Shown one piece after another: positions 25,250 through 32,808 of a stretch of 32,808 bases of DNA (positions are counted from its first letter, which is position 1; the number at the start of each line of letters is the position of its first letter). Where the stretch lies: positions 162,474-195,281 of the forward strand of contig BFEA01000257.1 in assembly GCA_003427395.1 (NCBI GenBank). The letters run 5' to 3'. The notes below the pieces were generated by a model that was not told where the DNA came from, did no database searches, and saw nothing but the letters and a program-made list of their open reading frames with translations. The stretch is from Chara braunii. Its lineage: Eukaryota; Streptophyta; Charophyceae; Charales; Characeae. A program made the position numbers and the translations under genes.

Positions 25250-26230
25250 ACTTTTTTTTTTCTTTCAAATTGATGACTCAATAATAGAGAAAAGAATAAG
25301 AGAAGCATGCACGAAATGGTCCAAGCACCGATCCTCCTTGTTGTTTGGGAGAGCACTTAATATATCGAACTGCACTATTGTATCTACTTGCTGGTATATT
25401 CTCTCCATCAGACCAATCAACCCGCAGTCTGCTAGACTAGTTCGGCAGCTTCTCCCTCGGAACCTTCGGAAGGGCGACTCTAGCGTCCCTTAGTGTATAA
25501 ATAAAGTTGTTTGATGGAAGTTAACAGAAAAAAAGTATGAAGGAGGCTTCAAGTTGGGAATAATTTACCCAGAGAAATAGAACGACGCTCGTCTAGCAAA
25601 ATGACCTCGCACACCACGCAGTCGTGGATGATCCTGGCACAAGCCATTTTAAGCAGAGACTGGGGTTTATCGGACTCAGAATCAAGCTGTTTGGCTGGCC
25701 TTACTTCTGCACCCTATCATCCCCCCTATGATCTCATCCGCTAAATCTCGTAGTACCTTGGCACCTATCGTTAAATCATCGAGCAGAGTACTGCGGCCCT
25801 ATGTCGTTATTAAACCCACAGACGAGATTCAAATACATAACACTTGTCTCTATGATAACCCTGCCATCACATACCCCTCCGGTGCAGGCCAGGGAATTTC
25901 ACCAGGAAGTGGCTACAGAGGGGGGTTTGGCAGATCAGGCATCTCTTTGACTAAAGTGGTGATCAATGGAGGATGGTGGAAGTCCTGAAGGAAAAACTGT
26001 ACGGTCTTCACAGAATAGAAGAACACAAAGAACAACTGCTACGGGCAATGCCGGAAGATTCGATCAGAAAACTCAAGCAGCAACTTGAAGACGTCAAATG
26101 GTTACTAGTGGGTACTTGGTGGAAAGTGAAGAGAAGTGGGAACAAAGCAAAGTTGGACCGTATTGAATCATCAGGAGGCATCCTATTTGAACTATATATG
26201 AGGCAAGATAGAAGGGTTCAATGTTTTTCC
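25250..26230 (+). pseudogene. LINE ORF2 C-terminal region after RT, decayed
   Basis: After a T-run the frame reads IEKRIREACTKWSKHRSSLL, then FGRALNISNCTIVSTCWYIL (25270-25400). This is the conserved post-RT block of LINEs (KW...L...GR...N..V....WY.L). KYEGGFKLGIIYPE (about 25536) and ILAQAILSRDWGLSDSES (about 25640) fit the next GG.G and W blocks. VVINGGWWK and a charged frame (25973-26230, VLKEKLYGLHRIEEHKEQLL) may be the end. Stops and shifts are frequent. Similarity is strong in the first block and weaker after 25750. Confidence 0.68.
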
Positions 26231-26560
26231 AGTCTCTCGGAGGCACAATGGCGCAAGCTAGCGCAGCGCCGCGTGAGGGAGCGCGAGCATGTGTGAGTGC
26301 TGCGCGGCTGGCTGGAGATGGTGTTGTGGGGCTGGCATGGGAGCGAGCGCTGTGTGTGCGGGGCTTGTGTGTGCGACGGTGCAGCGAGTCTCTGCTAGAG
26401 CACGTGCGAGCGGGCGGGCGATGGCGGGAGCTTCATCCTGCTGCCACGAGGCGTGTCTGGGCCAGAGTGTGCAGGGGAATGTGTGCGATGGTGCGCTTCA
26501 GCGGGCGTCAGCGAAGCAAGTGCTGAGCGACACGTGGATGGTTTAGAGCAAGTGGTGTGA
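26231..26560. other. GC-rich block with GCG/CGC words, no gene called
   Basis: GC and CpG content rise sharply against both sides, as in the 2.8-3.3 kb block. A plus-strand open frame (26221-26526, Cys/Arg/Ala-rich) and a minus one are both open because of composition. No motif was recognised. Confidence 0.4.
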
Positions 26561-27060
26561 GGTGGGTAATGGCAGTTGTCGTTGTTATCTCCAGCGCTTA
26601 GCGTACGCGCGGAGACTGGAGGCGCTTGATCGCGCCACGTCACAGGCTGACGTGGCAGATGATCTGACTCGTGGAATATCCGCGGGTTCCACAGAGGAAC
26701 TCCATAGCCCCAGCTGCGTTCCTGCACGTGGCACAGTGGCCTTGGAGGTGCTGGCTTCGTCGACGCCTGTGGAGTAGGGTGGAGTCAGCCCTTGGTTGTC
26801 CGAAGTGCGAGGATTATCTTGAGAATGGAGTGTACGGCGGTAGACTGTCAGGGAGCGACCCGGCAACATCATCACAGCTCTGTCCATCTTCATCAACGGG
26901 GAGGTCACTTCATCAGGAGATCAGCATCAAGGGAGCTGTTGTCTGGAAGTTTATTGTCCCTTCGCATGTAATGTGTTGGGCAGGATGTTTTTTCCTTCGT
27001 CGACATTGTCAGTTTATTCATCAGCTTTTTTGTTCCCTATGATGCCATCAGCATCACTGG
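26561..27060. other. Unassigned sequence with overlapping open frames
   Basis: Frames on both strands are open (plus 26562-26777, plus 26671-27042, minus 26585-26908). None has convincing homology and there is no promoter or splice context. Old coding DNA of an element is possible. Confidence 0.3.
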
Positions 27061-27067
27061 CCAATGG

Positions 27068-27192
27068 GTGTAATCATCATCGTCATCATCATCATCGTCA
27101 TCATAATTGTCATCATCATCGTCATGCAGCAGTGCGCTCAATAGCACAATGGCAAAAAAAAAATAAAAAAAAAAATAATAATAAATAAAAAA
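27068..27192. repeat. (ATC)n-rich tract and A/T-run
   Basis: ATCATCATCGTCATC variants run from 27073 to 27126, then an interrupted A-run at 27153-27190. It is related to the (ATC)n ends at 27.76 and 28.18 kb. Confidence 0.85.
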
Positions 27193-27424
27193 TCTTCATT
27201 GCGCAGTGCGCTGCCGTCATCATCACGCTCTTCTAGGGCGTCGTCAATTCAATCATTCTGCACGGCGCTTCTTGCCTTCTTCACGTTGAGTGTTTCTTCT
27301 CATTAACCTATTCGTTAGTCTCTTCATCCTAGGGTGATTATCTCTGTCATCATCACTTGTCATCTTCACTGAGTTCTCTTTTCTCTCTTCTAACTCTCCC
27401 TTTGTTAACTAATGATTTGGTTCG
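27193..27424. other. Unassigned, T/C-rich
   Basis: No gene was recognised. It contains scattered CATCATC words and CTTCTC-rich sequence. Confidence 0.35.
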
Positions 27425-28174
27425 GGTGAGATGGTAAGTTGGGGGAGAGCTTTCCTCTGCAGGGGCATCACAAGGTGGGAGGTGATTGCCCTGTAGGGAG
27501 CGAGGGCAGATTTTGGGGATTGTACTAATCTGGGGCTGGGATCATAGCCCAGCGGTGGCAGATTGAGGCAAAGGGTTGATCAAGGCATATTTTTGTGGAA
27601 ACTGTATGCCTTGTAGGGAGAACGGGAGGAGTGGATCAAGCCACTTCTGTTCAGCAGAGGCAGTGAACAGCCATGTGTCAGCGTAAAAAATAGGAAGAGG
27701 GAGGCGGGGGGAGAGAAAAGTCTTCATCCTCATCAGCTTCATCAACCATTATCATCATCATCATCATCATCATCATCATTAACCTCGCCACAAGGTTGCT
27801 GACGTAGAGGGTAAGATGGATCGAGTGGGGAGAGCTCTTTTTCTGCAGGGGAAACACAAGGTGGGAAGTGTTTGCCCATAGGGAATAAGGGCGGACAAGG
27901 GGGACTGTCTAACTCTGAGGCTGGGAGAGATGGAAGGCGGAACATCATCTACTAGCGGTGGCAGAGTAGGACAGAGATAGCTTGAGGTAGGCTTTTTGGG
28001 GGAACAGCCTTCTTGAGGGGAGTAGGGTAGAGGGAGGCTTTCATATTGCTGGGGATGTGAGGAACCGCTCAACAGCAGAGTGGTTCTGATTAGCGGAGGC
28101 AGCAAGGGAAAGGAGGGGTGGTCAGAGGAGAAAAACGGAGGGGTGGACTGGGGAGGGTCAATCAACAATCAAGT

Positions 28175-28208
<34 letters not shown>
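27425..28208. repeat. Two ~370-bp diverged tandem units, each ending in (ATC)n
   Basis: Unit 1 (about 27425-27779) and unit 2 (about 27800-28208) share GGGGAGAGCT, CTGCAGGGG, CACAAGGTGGGA, TTGCCC, AGGG(A/C)GGA, GCGGTGGCAGA and GAGGGAGGC in order. Both finish in (ATC)n or (ATC)n-like sequence (27750-27779, 28173-28208). It looks like a SINE-like or satellite unit with a trinucleotide tail. No pol III boxes were recognised. Confidence 0.65.
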
Positions 28209-28735
28209 GATTGGTTGTTTACTCAGGATCCCACTATTATCAGATCCGAATTCTTAAGGTTACATTCTAATCTAGTTGCTTTCTTAATTGAGCCTTATTG
28301 TGTTCTTGCCCAGGTTGAGTAGAAACCAGAACGACGCTGGCCGGCGCTGGGGCATCGCCATGTAACCTTCATAGGAGCTTGAGGCCTTGAATAGAGATCT
28401 GGGGATTGCCGAGGGCGGAAGGCAATTACAATACTTGACCAAAGGCTACAATCTGGCCGACGAGGGTCGGCNNTGGGGTGGGTGGCGCTNCCCTGTAACC
28501 TAGCTAGATGGGGGTGTGAGACCGGGTAGAGGCTTGGTTGGTATACAGTATTGGCTCCATTGAGACTGGCTGGTTGGTATGGATATCTGAGATTAGGGTT
28601 AGGGTAGTATGTGAGATCTGAGAAGATAAGCATTCTGAGTAGTCAGCATCAATCTTTAGTTCATTATCTCAATTATCCTGCGGTGTTCCTGAGTCATCCC
28701 AAATTTTCTTCCATCATCAATGTATTCCAATTATA
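28209..28735. other. Unassigned sequence
   Basis: No gene was recognised. There are Ns at 28472-28473 and 28490. A partial duplication is seen: GGCCGGCGCTGGGGCATCGCCATGTAACCT (split, about 28339) and GGGTCGGC...GGGTGGCGCT...CCTGTAACCT (about 28464). Confidence 0.4.
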
Positions 28736-28737
28736 AG

Positions 28738-28797
28738 GGACGTTGGGCCCGGTTCCCAGCACGTGCTGCTCCCCACGAATAGATTGGAGCTTTATTA

Positions 28798-28830
<33 letters not shown>
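28738..28830 (+). mobile_element. LINE-tail copy with poly(A), plus orientation
   Basis: GGGACGTTGGGCCCGGTTCC, then CAGCACGTGCTGCTCCCCAC, AATAGATTGGAGCTTTATT and poly(A) to 28830. The stem is GTTGGG/CCCAGC with loop CCCGGTT. It is the only copy here whose poly(A) lies on the plus strand directly after the conserved tail. It looks like an extreme 5'-truncated LINE insertion or a minimal SINE. Confidence 0.7.
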
Positions 28831-28834
<4 letters not shown>

Positions 28835-28873
28835 CAGGAGGCATGCAACCTCCAGTAGCAACGTTGTGTAACC

Positions 28874-29075
28874 TTTTTTTTTTTTTTTTTTTTTTTTTTT
28901 GAGAAATCTTCTTGTGCAGAAAGCTACTTACCGAGGTGATAAGAGCACCCCCAGTAAGTAGGCCCCCATGTTGAAGGCTCCATCTATTGGTGGGGAGCTG
29001 CACCTGCTGGAAATCGGGTCCAGCGTCCCTGTACAATGATATGATGTGTATCAGCTGGAAAACGGGTCCAGCGGC
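28874..29075 (-). mobile_element. Inverted LINE-tail copies with T-run
   Basis: A T-run lies at 28874-28900. GGCTCCATCTATTGGTGGGG then AGCTGCACCTGCTGGAAATC and GGGTCCAGCGTCCC follow at 28976-29031 (stem GCTGGA/TCCAGC), and a second short copy GCTGGAAAACGGGTCCAGCG at 29055-29074. The order T-run then tail is that of a minus-strand insertion with poly(A). Confidence 0.68.
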
Positions 29076-29099
29076 CCTTCACAGTGACGTGTCGATGTC

Positions 29100-30006
29100 A
29101 CTTACTAGTCAATATATGTCACATAATGGGAGACTCCCTATCGATCGAAGCAAGAGACGAAACCCAGACGTCGATGGGATGTGTATGACCTGGAACCTCA
29201 GATGGCAGTCGGTTCCTCAATCGGCATGATCCAGAGGAAGTAACGGTCCAAGCATACGAAGAGTGGGTTCAGATCAAGACCTCAGAAACAGATATTATGC
29301 AAAGGCAGCACAAGATTTTCCCCTTCAAGTTTAATGGGCGCTACCCCAAGTGAAGAATCGAGAACAAACGTCCAAAGGATTGGCTAGGTGCTATCAGACG
29401 ATTCAGCTTCTTCTTCCAAGTTGTTGATTTCGGACTACACACCCAGAACCTGATCTGGTTATGCCATCTGTTCCAAGGCATCCACTCTCCGGGTTAATGC
29501 TGCATGGAATAGTTGGAGGAAGAAGGACTCAGTTTCAAACTGGGCGTTCTTTAATACTACATGGGTCAGCTTCTTCATTTCAATGTTGCTCAATATTCTG
29601 AAGATCAAGGTAGCAGACCTACAATGGTTGCATCTCCACTCGAGCGTCCCAATCGCAGAATGGTGTGTATCCAAAGGACCTGGTATGCAAGTATCCCTGC
29701 ACTGTGACATTTGCCCCCATGAGTCACTTAGTCTAGAGGATTTCAACCACTTGTGGTAGGAATGCATATTAGTGGCAAGGGGGGGGCTTTTGGGACTGGA
29801 TCAGCAGAGCCTGTTTTTTTTTGCGTACGCCCCAGAGAGTATCTAGAGTAAAGAGTTTATCATGAAGGGCGGAAGGAATCAGGACCAGGCATCTGTCATT
29901 GCTAATAACTTTAGAGTTTCAGGTTTTGGGGTGTTGCAAATGGCCAGAAGAGAGAGACACTTTAAGCATAATAATTGGCCTCTCTCAGTTCTTCGTAATA
30001 AATTTC

Positions 30007-30038
<32 letters not shown>

Positions 30039-30370
30039 CAAGAACAAGCTCCAATCTATTGGTGGGGAGCTGCACCTGCTGAAAAGGGGGTCCAGTGTAC
30101 CATATACAAAAATTGTTTGAGAAATAAACCTGAGTAAAAAGAGAGCACTGCCTCATTCTTAGACTGGAGGAAGCTCCGCAGTGCCAACAACCATTTACTG
30201 ATAACAGAGGCCAAAGGTAAAATGCTGGTCAGGTGGAGTACGACCTTCAAATGGATTACCTTCTCAGAACAGGGTCACCTGGTAATTTCCAAGCATCTAT
30301 GGCATGAGCTGACAAACTCACCTCCCCAGCTGGATGACATGGAAGAGAACTACGTAGAGCCACTTGAATA
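29100..30370 (+). pseudogene. LINE ORF2 C-terminal part with CCHC motif, decayed
   Basis: Fragments in several frames give ALQTxx-type C-terminal LINE sequence. FNTTWVSFFISMLLNILKIK and VADLQWLHLHSSVPIAEWC (29550-29670) lead to HCDICPHESL...FNHLW-x-EC. The latter gives the pattern CX2CX11HX4C (29703-29765), with a stop codon inside. This Cys/His motif follows the RT in plant L1-like ORF2 proteins. VIANNFRVSGF and the frame ESTASFLDWRKLRSANNHLL (30142 on), ending EPLEYR then a stop at 30376, continue it. The frame is interrupted by an inserted LINE-tail copy at 30010-30110 and by stops. Confidence 0.65.
30010..30112 (-). mobile_element. LINE-tail copy with 28-T run nested in the LINE
   Basis: A T-run lies at 30011-30038, then CAAGAACAAGCTCCAATCTA, TTGGTGGGGAGCTGCACCTG and CTGAAAAGGGGTCCAGTGTA. 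On the minus strand this is the tail family followed by poly(A). It interrupts the coding remnant between NNWPLSVLRNKF and the later KESTASFLDW frame, so it is younger than that LINE. Confidence 0.75.
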
Positions 30371-30499
30371 TCGGTAGGATCAGGATTTCATTATGTTCAG
30401 GCATCCCTGAGGGCTGAGAGATCCTGCGGGTACATTATGTTGTTCATAAGTGTACGAGCTGGGTAACGCTCCCAGTAGTCTGGCTATTCATGTAAATTT

Positions 30500-30528
30500 G
30501 GGACGCTGGACCCGTTTTCCGCAAGGTG
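30500..30528 (+). repeat. Short LINE-tail copy, plus orientation
   Basis: GGGACGCTGGACCCGTTTTC then CGCAAGG. It keeps the 5' half of the hairpin, while the second arm has lost one base (TCCGC for TCCAGC). No poly(A) follows directly; a C10/A14 run lies at 30630-30654. Confidence 0.6.
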
Positions 30529-30655
30529 AAGATCCCCACCAGTGGAATGGAGTCATCCACAGTAATGCCTCGAGCCCGTTGGTGCTCTTATCACCACGGG
30601 CCCGCATGCCTTTACAGGATGTTGGTGCCCCCCCCCCCCAAAAAAAAAAAAAAAG

Positions 30656-30812
30656 GTAACGTGCTTGTTAGGTCTTGACCTCGTATCTATATACCACTAT
30701 TTTATAGCTATGCTCAGACTACTTAGCAAGTTACTGTAACGTGCCTTTTAGGTCTTGAACGCGTTTATCTATTTATGAAGTTGCCAAGTAACGTGTCTGT
30801 TAGGTCTTGAAC
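30656..30812 (+). repeat. Three copies of GTAACGTGxxTxTTAGGTCTTGA
   Basis: Copies start at 30656, 30736 and 30788, with unrelated spacers of about 55 and 28 bp. The conserved core of 23-25 bp against variable spacers is more than a plain tandem repeat; it could be clustered binding sites or the rest of a decayed satellite. Confidence 0.75.
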
Positions 30813-30907
30813 TGGTAGCAGTTTCTTACTTATTTCTGGACGGAATTGCGGCCAGATGTGTGCAGGTCCAGCCGTAAATGCAGCCAAAGAAATCTAAGAC
30901 AGTGTTA

Positions 30908-31301
30908 GGGCCTCGCCACACCACTGTCGAAATCTGCATTTTTGACATTTTCTCCTCGCCACACAGCATGTCGAAATCCGAGATGCGAAAATAAATCAGG
31001 AGCTGTCAGGGAAAGGGTTTCTACACACCTCCTCTCTAGCAGGGATCGTTTCCCAGGCTGCAACTTGGACATTTTCAACACTCCTCCGATGGGATGTCGA
31101 GTTCTTGCCTGAATGTCGAAAAGGAGAACGGACCAACACTTGTCCTATCTTCAACCCAGTTTGTCTCTTTTGTGCATAGGACTTGTAAGTTCTTCACTTC
31201 AACATGCTGTGTGGGGGTTTTTCTGTCGAAAGAGGCAATGTCGATAATTTCCTGACCTATGTCGAATGTCATGATGTTTCGACATTGGTGTGGCGAGGCC
31301 C
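30908..31301. mobile_element. Tourist/PIF-Harbinger-like MITE, 394 bp with TTA TSD
   Basis: Terminal inverted repeats start GGGCCTCGCCACACCA on both ends and continue after one mismatch with TGTCGAAA (24 of 25 positions). The flanks are TTA (30905-30907) and TTA (31302-31304), the 3-bp TWA target duplication of PIF/Harbinger elements. There is no transposase, so it is non-autonomous. Inside, TGTCGA occurs seven times on the plus strand and once inverted, and the left end repeats CTCGCCACACAGCATGTCGA at 30954. These are likely transposase-binding subterminal repeats. It is the best-preserved DNA transposon in the window. Confidence 0.85.
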
Positions 31302-31397
31302 TTAGTGTGAGAACTCCCCAAGTCGATTTGGTTTGTGGGGAAGGAAGGTAGTAACGACAAAACTGCTTCATTCTTGGCTATGTGGATGTACATTGCG

Positions 31398-31428
31398 TGT
31401 TTTTTTTTTTTTTTTTTTTTTTTTTTTG
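31398..31428. repeat. T-run (about 28 T)
   Basis: An uninterrupted T-run followed by GGCACTTCC. It could be the poly(A) of a minus-strand retrotransposed copy, but no tail hairpin follows. Confidence 0.8.
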
Positions 31429-31720
31429 GCACTTCCTTTGAATCTCAATTTCGGGTCCAACTCCTTCAACTTGTAGTTTTGGAAATAGTCGGTCACCATG
31501 GAGGAATTTGTGTAAACAGAATGACGCATGAGTGACTTACTGTAAGTCGATGACGTACAGGTGCGTGGGACACGTCAACCCTAATATAACACTGGGGTGG
31601 GCGCCTCTGGAGGGGTGGGAGGAGGAAATGTGACAGAACCAATAGGGCCTTTGCAACCTGGACTCGGAGCTTGGGGGGACACACGTGATGGCTCGCGAGA
31701 ACGACATCAGCAATAACAGT
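31429..31720. other. Unassigned, possible LINE 5' region
   Basis: No gene was recognised. It lies just upstream of the ORF1-like frame at 31723 and may belong to its leader. Confidence 0.3.
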
Positions 31721-31722
31721 GC

Positions 31723-32118
31723 ATGCCAGTTGGGCGGAGATTGGATGAACATGAAGAGCACACCATGCCCCCCTTTCTGGTTTTCCCACTCATTTTGGCA
31801 TGGAATGAGGAGGAATTGAGTTTGCTCACGGCACGACAAGAGAACTATGTGCTCTACATACCTCATGTGTCTTGTGATGCTGAGCCAAACATAGACGAAA
31901 TTATAATTGATATCCAGAAATGGTTGGGATCGGGATACAGACTGCACAAGTGGCCTGAGGTCCAATGGATCAAGATTCCGAAGACATGCCCAAATGGAGA
32001 GGAGATTTTGCTTCTTTTCCTCTTTATTGAAGCTCGGCGATCCGAGGGGGAGCTGGAGGTGGCAAATATGCCCACCGCACGCTGGATACCTTGGCGGATG
32101 TTTTCCGCCCCGGATTAA
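31723..32118 (+). CDS. LINE ORF1-like fragment with RRM-like pattern
   Basis: A 131-codon open frame has no simple repeats. ENYVLYIPHVS (strand), NIDEIIIDIQKWLG (helix), YRLHKWPEVQWIKIP (strand), GEEILLLFLFIEARR (strand) and MPTARWIPWRM follow the order of an RRM, like the frame at 8.3-8.6 kb (VMVLRFPINA, YIKSSIEKVMGRVL, NLKFQLHSDAEAK). RRM-containing ORF1 proteins bind LINE RNA. The endonuclease start of ORF2 follows 255 bp downstream. No zinc knuckle is seen before the stop at 32116. It could be a truncated or spliced ORF1. The start ATG is uncertain, since the frame may begin inside a longer decayed protein. Confidence 0.5.
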   Translation: MPVGRRLDEHEEHTMPPFLVFPLILAWNEEELSLLTARQENYVLYIPHVSCDAEPNIDEIIIDIQKWLGSGYRLHKWPEVQWIKIPKTCPNGEEILLLFLFIEARRSEGELEVANMPTARWIPWRMFSAPD

Positions 32119-32372
32119 CCCCATGACCCTCACCACACAGCTTGGTGGGTTGTGGACAGCAGAGCTTCTCCATGAGGTAAATTGTTATATGCCGCCTCTT
32201 TCCACGCGATCTCCTTACTAACAACTACTAACAGCACTATTCTCTCACCTACCCTTTACTCTCTTCTTCTTTTGGACTCTACCTCCCCCTTCTCTTCCCT
32301 CTGCACCCCCCCCTTTCCTCTTTCAGCACCCCCTCTTCACGAATCTCCCCCTGCCTACCAACTTCTCGCCAA
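32119..32372. other. Pyrimidine-rich spacer between ORF1 and ORF2
   Basis: C/T-rich on the plus strand, especially 32265-32360 (CCCCCCCTTTCCTCTTTCAG at 32307-32326 looks like a splice acceptor). It joins the ORF1-like stop at 32116 to the ORF2 ATG. The composition recalls the C-rich leader before ORF1 at 7.0-7.6 kb. Confidence 0.4.
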
Positions 32373-32808
32373 ATGGATAAACTAAAAGTGTTATCTTGGA
32401 ATAATCGTGGCCTGGGAACACGACAGGTGGCACACAAACGCTCCCTTATTAAAACAGTGGCTAGGAAGAGTGGTGCTGCAATAGTCTGTCTACAGGAAAC
32501 CAAGCTGAACAGACAGGCAATCAATGCACAGTTATCCTGGTGGCGTGGTGCACAGTTTTGGGCACCCGCAGTAGGTGCAAAAAGGGGGGTAGCCATATTG
32601 TTCAAAACCAACCTGCCCATCACCTCCCGTGACTACTTCTGGGACTGTGAGGGTAAGTGGATATGGGTTGTTTTTGAAATGGACGGTCTGCTGTCGGGGG
32701 TGTACATGTGTACGCCCCCGTGGATCGTAAAAACAGATCAACATGTTTCCACTTCTTATCGAGAACAACCCTTTTTTTTTTTTTTTTTTTTTTTTTTGGA
32801 AAAGGCCC
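32373..32808 (+). CDS. LINE ORF2 start (APE endonuclease), open to the window edge
   Basis: From ATG 32373 the frame stays open to the end of the window. MDKLKVLSWNNRGLG carries the first nuclease motif (WNNRG), then IVCLQETKLN the Glu motif (QETK), GVAILFK, and GKWIWVVF with SGVYM. The order matches the first half of an L1-like ORF2 endonuclease. No stop or shift was found in about 130 codons, unlike the two other endonuclease copies in this window, so it is the youngest or best-kept LINE copy. From about 32770 a 27-T run interrupts the expected protein (it would read poly-Phe); it is probably an insertion. The rest lies outside the window. Confidence 0.8.
   Translation, partial: MDKLKVLSWNNRGLGTRQVAHKRSLIKTVARKSGAAIVCLQETKLNRQAINAQLSWWRGAQFWAPAVGAKRGVAILFKTNLPITSRDYFWDCEGKWIWVVFEMDGLLSGVYMCTPPWIVKTDQHVSTSYREQPFFFFFFFFLEKA
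32770..32797. repeat. T-run at the window edge inside ORF2
   Basis: About 27-28 T follow GAGAACAACCC. T-runs of this length elsewhere in the window (28874, 30011) begin minus-strand LINE-tail insertions, so the same may start here; the next bases GGAAAAGGCCC do not decide it. Confidence 0.6.

Noticed and set aside
26585-26908. Minus-strand frame with SSLRAYAKRWR resembling the N-terminus of a tyrosine recombinase
   Set aside because: The frame stops right after, no catalytic R-H-R-Y residues follow, and overlapping frames are also open.
28595-28612. TTAGGGTTAGGGT telomere-like word
   Set aside because: Only two units, isolated; no interstitial telomere array.

Overview
This window looks like nuclear DNA from a repeat-rich eukaryote. 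Nothing in it resembles a prokaryotic gene layout. It has plant-type L1-like LINE fragments, small TIR elements, long compound (CA)n/(GA)n microsatellites, poly(A)/poly(T) runs, scattered single N calls and no intact multi-domain host gene. A large plant or charophyte-like genome is plausible, but the species cannot be fixed from the sequence alone. No rRNA, tRNA, CRISPR or complete conserved host gene was found.

Layout. 0-2.8 kb: a decayed LINE on the minus strand (ORF1 end, overlapping ORF2 start, endonuclease pieces), rearranged by a 215-bp direct duplication and a 114-bp near-perfect palindrome, and interrupted by a 487-bp fold-back element. 2.8-5.1 kb: a GC-rich block with an in-frame 111-bp tandem repeat, then very long microsatellites. 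5.1-6.7 kb: a broken ORF1-like reading frame on the minus strand. 6.9-8.8 kb: a C-rich leader with ~250-bp tandem monomers, then a broken LINE ORF1 (RRM-like, Cys-rich tail). 9.5-9.9 kb: a minisatellite whose every 22-bp unit carries a 12-bp palindrome. 10-15 kb: a TATA box with a 166-codon orphan ORF, unassigned DNA, a coding-like 42-bp minisatellite and a ~500-bp pyrimidine tract. 15-18.1 kb: a fold-back MITE and a composite repeat made of microsatellites plus a motif with type III hammerhead ribozyme layout. 18.2-19.3 kb: a candidate Helitron 3' end and a G/C-hairpin repeat array. 19.3-22.6 kb: ORF1-like scraps, a TATA box inside a palindrome and a sequencing-adapter artefact. 22.5-26.2 kb: a decayed LINE ORF2 on the plus strand with recognisable endonuclease and reverse transcriptase motifs, split by a ~1-kb insertion. 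27-28.2 kb: ~370-bp repeats ending in (ATC)n. 28.7-30.5 kb: another LINE ORF2 3' part with several copies of a short LINE-tail hairpin. 30.9-31.3 kb: a clean Tourist/PIF-Harbinger-like MITE. 31.7-32.8 kb: an ORF1 fragment and the best preserved LINE ORF2 start, open to the window edge.

Almost everything recognisable is transposable-element debris of different ages, nested in one another. Two items matter most. The first is the hammerhead-like motif family embedded in compound microsatellites (5.0, 16.97 and 18.03 kb). The second is a double Tn5/Nextera mosaic end at 21842-21879 flanked by an identical 148-bp duplication, which is a library artefact left in the assembly. All protein and RNA calls rest on motif reading by eye; no database search or folding program was run.
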